Shown here piece by piece: positions 60,301 to 64,000 of a stretch of DNA of 64,000 nt (the stretch's first letter is position 1; each line of letters starts with the position of its first letter). Source of the stretch: Halichondria panicea (taxonomy: Eukaryota > Porifera > Demospongiae > Suberitida > Halichondriidae); NCBI RefSeq assembly GCF_963675165.1, contig NC_087379.1, forward strand, positions 7,842,339-7,906,338. The letters are read 5' to 3'. Under the pieces are notes generated by a model that was not told the DNA's origin, did no database searches, and saw nothing but the letters and a program-made list of their open reading frames with translations. Made by a program: the position numbers and the translations under genes.

Positions 60301-62340
60301 CACTCATAATGGCAGCCAGTGAAGGTCACACAGACAGTGTTAGACAGCTGCTCTCCTCAGGAGCCGTGGTGGACCTGGCTAGCAAGGTGAGTATCTGATT
60401 GTGTTTATAGGCAGCATGTTTGTGACCATTAATTTTCATCATTTGGTAAATGAAATATTTGCGCATGTACTTACAATTATGCACATTGCCAGTATTTTAA
60501 TTGTTACGTTTTGCTTATAATTTTTACGCTTATCTTGCTTAATTATTTGTGTCTAAGTTGACGAACTAGGCTACATAATTTTACGCTTATCTTACTTATT
60601 TGTGGGCTACATACGTTTTCTTGGGTATGTTGTACACAAATGAATAATTATGATACGTACGTACGTAGCACTTAAAAAGGTTGTACAGTTTAAAAACATA
60701 GCACATCATTGGATAGTTGCATTTTTGCTCTTTGCCAATCCCTTTCCTTACTTTATTTATGGTCTATCGCACAGATGTGTTCTCAAAAGTTACCGTATGC
60801 TCTCACTCTTGTAGGATGGGTGGACTCCACTCTATTGGGCAGCCTATAAAGGGCACACTGATTGTGTTAGACAGCTGCTCTCCTCAGGAGCCGTGGTGGA
60901 CCTGGCTAACAAGGTGAGTATCTGATACTATGTCTATAGGCAACATGCTGGACATTACCCGAGGCCATGCCGCAGCTAGCGGGTATAGTAGTCGTCTGGT
61001 CTGTTTGTTTGTGTGTGACACAGTCTACTCCCCTGGATTCCATAGCACTGTGTTTACAGCATGGATAGCCTTCACACAAGTTATTAGTTTTCAGATTTTG
61101 ATGTTAAAGCTTCGTAAGCTTGGACTTACACGGCTATCTAGCTACACCTGGCCTTTATTTCGAGGTACGTATTTACAGCTAAAGTGATCCCGTACCAGGA
61201 ACAATGGAACAGGGTCACTAATTTAAAAGTACATGTAGAAAGCCTAGATATGATTGTGGTTGTTGTACGAGCTAGCTTGCTGAAAGGCTAGAGTTAGTGT
61301 TTGTACTTCCGTGCGTGGGTGGATGACGTCAGATGCAACCACTCTATTATAGTAAATATTGCCAATCCTTACTTTATTTGTAATTACAGCACCAACTCTG
61401 ACTGAATTCCATTACTTAAGTCCTCCAACGGTTGCTGTAATTAGAAAACGTAATTATTTGTAATGTCAGGCCCAAGGCAGTCGGCTTTTCTTTTATTATG
61501 CACATGCATTTGATTTGTAGAGTTGCTGTAAAATACAGAGACGAAAAATCAAACCGTACAGTTGGTCCACTGCATACTGAAAGATTGCACTCAACACTAG
61601 AATAGCTGTGGGCTTAGCGCCACCATAATATTTTTGAGGTTATAAAAGTTGATTTGGGCGCTGTAAACTACGCTCACTGCACACTCAGTTTGAAATGGTA
61701 AATTCCAAAAATAAGTATAACTATGATCTATCACACAGATGTGTTGTCAGAAGTTATTATTATGCTCTCACTCTTGTAGCGTGGGCAGACTCCACTCATG
61801 TCGGCAGCCAAGTATGGTCACGCTGACAGTGTTAGAGAGCTGCTCTCCTCAGGAGCCGTGGTGGACCTGGCTAGCAAGGTGAGTATCTGATTGTGTTTAT
61901 AGGCAGCATGTTTGTGACCATTAATTTTCATCATTTGGTAAATGAAATATTTGCGCATGTACTTACAATTATGCACATTGCCAGTATTTTAATTGTTACG
62001 TTTTGCTTATAATTTTTACGCTTATCTTGCTTATTTGTGTGCTACATACGTTTTCTTGGGTATGTTGTACACAAATGAATAATTATGATACGCAGCACTT
62101 AAAAAGGTTGTACAGTTTAATAACATAGCACATCATTGGATAGTTGCATTTTTGCTCTTTGCTAATCCCTTTCCTTACTTTATTTATGGTCTATTGCACA
62201 GATGTGTTCTCAAAAGTTACCGTATGCTCTTACTCTTGTAGTATGGGTGGACTCCACTCTATTGGGCAGCCAGTGAAGGTCACACTGACTGTATTAAAGA
62301 GCTGCTCTCCTCAGGAGCCGTGGTGGACCTGGCTAACAAG
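57386..62340 (+). CDS. Gene D: ankyrin-repeat protein, 5' part
   Basis: Exons: 57386-57490 (MADMDTDVVRAAKDGDLSAL), 58019-58117, 58799-58897, 59309-59407, 60288-60386, 60815-60913, 61780-61878, 62242-62340. All are phase 0 and the last seven are 99 bp, one 33-residue ankyrin repeat each (for example GWTPLYWAASEGHTDCIKEL). By homology with genes A-C, a ZU5 and CARD region should follow, but no such exon appears before the window ends. The gene is either continued beyond 64000 or truncated. The intron after 62340 has a local duplication of about 57 bp including a second, exon-like GACCTGGCTGACAA (62379-62392). Confidence 0.8.
58799..62340 (+). repeat. Two-exon ankyrin higher-order repeat of about 1.49 kb
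   Basis: Exon starts pair as 58799/59309, 60288/60815 and 61780/62242. Steps between pairs are 1489 and 1492 bp for the first members. Introns alternate between a short type (GATTGTGTTTATAGGCAGCA) and a long type (ending ATCTATCACACAGATGTG). Confidence 0.88.
59434..59762 (+). repeat. Intron block of about 325 bp repeated in gene D
   Basis: This block, starting GCAACATGCTGGACATTACC and ending GATTGTGGTTGTTG, recurs at 60940-61264 and 62422-62744. It has no matching copy in genes A-C, so it arrived in the D lineage and spread with the two-exon unit. Confidence 0.75.
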
Positions 62341-62744
62341 GTGAGTATCTGATACTATGTCTATAGGCAACATGCTGGACCTGGCTGACAATGTGAGTAT
62401 CTGATACTATGTCTATAGGCAACATGCTGGACATTACCCGAGGCCGTGCCGCGGCTAGCGGGTATAGTAGTCGTCTGGTCTGTTTGTTTGTGTGTGACAC
62501 AGTCTACTCCCCTGGATTCCATAGCACTGTGTTTACAGCATGGATAGCCTTCACACAAGTTATTAGTTTTCAGATTTTGATGTTAAAGCTTCGTAAGCTT
62601 GGACTTACACGGCTAGCTAGCTACACCTGGCCTTTATTTCGAGGTACGTATTTACAGCTAAAGTGATCCCGTACCAGGAACAATGGAACAGGGTCACTAA
62701 TTTAAAAGTACATGTAGAAAGCCTAGATATGATTGTGGTTGTTG

Positions 62745-62936
62745 CTTCTTGCTTATCCTAGCCCCAGAACATTTTCTAACACTCCAGTCTTCTATGATGT
62801 TTAAGGTAGTTAAACAAGGTTAATCGATGTACTCCGCTTGCCCCGCCTGCTGCATTATGTACTGCCCAGCATCTACGCGCATGCGTAATTATCTCTACAC
62901 CATCTCGTGCTCGATTATAGCTACCTGAGTTTAAAG
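62745..62936. other. Unique sequence after the gene D array
   Basis: From 62745 the homology with other ankyrin introns stops abruptly. No exon was recognised. Confidence 0.4.
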
Positions 62937-63047
62937 ATGTCTTCTCCCTCTGGTTCCATCTCTCCTACACCGAGGGACACACCCGCCGACCTGGTGGCCC
63001 TCAACGAAAGGCTCTCCACCCTCGAGCAGGCCCTGGCTGCAGCTTAA
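62937..63047 (+). CDS. Short ORF, 36 codons
   Basis: ATG at 62937 opens MSSPSGSISPTPRDTPADLV, followed by a short amphipathic leucine-rich helix, and ends at TAA 63045-63047. Its GC content is higher than its surroundings. It could be the 5' end of a mobile-element ORF or a chance frame; no family is recognised. Confidence 0.25.
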   Translation: MSSPSGSISPTPRDTPADLVALNERLSTLEQALAAA

Positions 63048-63089
63048 CAGACTCACCAGCCTCATTATCGTGCGTCTTTGCCCACCCTG

Positions 63090-63303
63090 CCCTGCCTACA
63101 ATAACAGCTTATAAAATACCGCCCCGCTCTGCTCCATACTATATATTGCCCTATAATAATTATACTGCCCTGCTATAGTATACTGCCTCGCCCTGCCCTC
63201 TATAATAACTATATTACGCTCTATAACGTTGCCCTGCCCTGCTCTATATTGTACGGCCCATTATACTGCCATGTACTGCTCTATAATATACTGCCCTGCT
63301 CTG
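63090..63303. repeat. Degenerate CTGCCCTGCTCTATAAT-type low-complexity tract
   Basis: Irregular repeats of GCCCTGCTCTATA and TATACTGCC lead into the minisatellite that follows. Confidence 0.65.
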
Positions 63304-64000
63304 CTCTATGCCCGCTCTATGCCCACTCTATGCCCGCTCTATGCCCACTCTATGCTTGCTCTATGCCCGCTCTCTATGCCCACTCTATGCTCGCTCTATG
63401 CCCACTCTATACCCGCTCTATGCCCACTCTATGCTCGCTCTCTATGCCTGCTCTATGCTCGCTCTCTATGCCCACTCTATGCTCGCTCTATGCCCACTCT
63501 ATGCTCACTCTCTATGCCCACTCTATGCCCATTCTATGCCCACTCTATGCCCACTCTATGCCCGCTCTATGCCCACTCTATGCTCGCTCTCTATGCCCAC
63601 TCCATGCCCGCTCTATGCCCACTCTATGCCCACTCTATGCCCGCTCTATGCCCACTCTATGCTCGCTCTCTATGCCCACTCTATGCCCACTCTATGCCCG
63701 CTCTCTATGCCCACTCTATGCCCACTCTATGCCCGCTCTATGCCCACTCCATGCCCGCTCTCTATGCCCACTCTATGCCCACTCTATGCCCGCTCTCTAT
63801 GCCCACTCTATGCCCACTCTATGCTTGCTCTCTATGCCCGCTCTCTATGCCCACTCTATGCCCACTCTATGCTCGCTCTCTATGCCCACTCTATGCCCAC
63901 TCTATGCCCGCTCTCTATGCCCACTCTATGCCCACTCTATGCCCACTCCATGCCCGCTCTCTATGCCCACTCTATGCTCGCTCTCTATGCCCGCTCTCTA
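63304..64000 (+). repeat. CTCTATGCCCR minisatellite (11/13-bp units), open at the window end
   Basis: About 60 units of CTCTATGCCCA or CTCTATGCCCG are mixed with 13-bp CTCTCTATGCCC variants and occasional CTCTATGCTCG. It runs off the right edge. Confidence 0.95.

Overview
The window is animal genomic DNA, most likely from a sponge (probably a demosponge). The sequence shows GT-AG introns, many of them short, 99-bp ankyrin-repeat exons, abundant (CA)n tracts and small TA-flanked MITE-like elements. Two complete Dishevelled genes (DIX, PDZ and DEP domains) establish that it is metazoan. The sponge assignment is inference from the compact intron-rich layout and the expanded ankyrin-ZU5-death-fold family. 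No rRNA, tRNA, CRISPR array, virus or prokaryotic gene was recognised.

Layout. (1) 1-711: possible last exon of an upstream gene, then a 51-bp tandem repeat carrying two DR1-type nuclear-receptor motifs. (2) Gene A, 712-11443, +: ankyrin repeats, ZU5-like domain, death domain, helical region and C-terminal CARD-like domain. Its 3' half holds broken or duplicated death-domain exons. (3) Gene B, 11666-17360, +: same family without the death-domain exon. (4) SIX6OS1-like meiotic coiled-coil gene, 17986-20764, -, head-to-head with (5) Dishevelled copy 1, 21319-30222, +. (6) An orphan death-domain exon at 30654-30976 and a small minus-strand gene X1 at 31663-32352. (7) Gene C, 32714-41156, +: ankyrin-ZU5-CARD with six full ankyrin exons. 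(8) Second copies of the SIX6OS1-like gene (41808-44832, -), Dishevelled (45347-54274, +), the orphan death exon (frameshifted, 54716-55036) and X2 (55739-57017, -). (9) Gene D, 57386 onward, +: seven ankyrin exons, with no ZU5 region before the window ends. (10) 62745-64000: unique sequence with a 36-codon ORF, then an 11/13-bp minisatellite running off the end.

The dominant event is a tandem duplication of about 24 kb covering the SIX6OS1-like gene, Dishevelled, the orphan death exon and X. Gene C has a 5' end like gene D and a 3' end like gene B. That is the expected product of unequal crossover between two paralogous ankyrin genes (B and D) flanking the duplicated block. Ankyrin exons are also amplifying locally: a 786-bp exon+intron unit in gene C and a two-exon unit of about 1.49 kb in gene D.

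Functionally, the window combines a Wnt/planar-polarity scaffold (Dishevelled), a synaptonemal-complex central-element candidate (SIX6OS1-like) and a cluster of ankyrin-ZU5-death/CARD proteins that look like apoptosis or innate-signalling adaptors. The two Dishevelled copies seem intact, but their C-terminus is supplied by a truncated MITE. Caution: two haplotypes wrongly joined in tandem by an assembler could mimic the 24-kb duplication.
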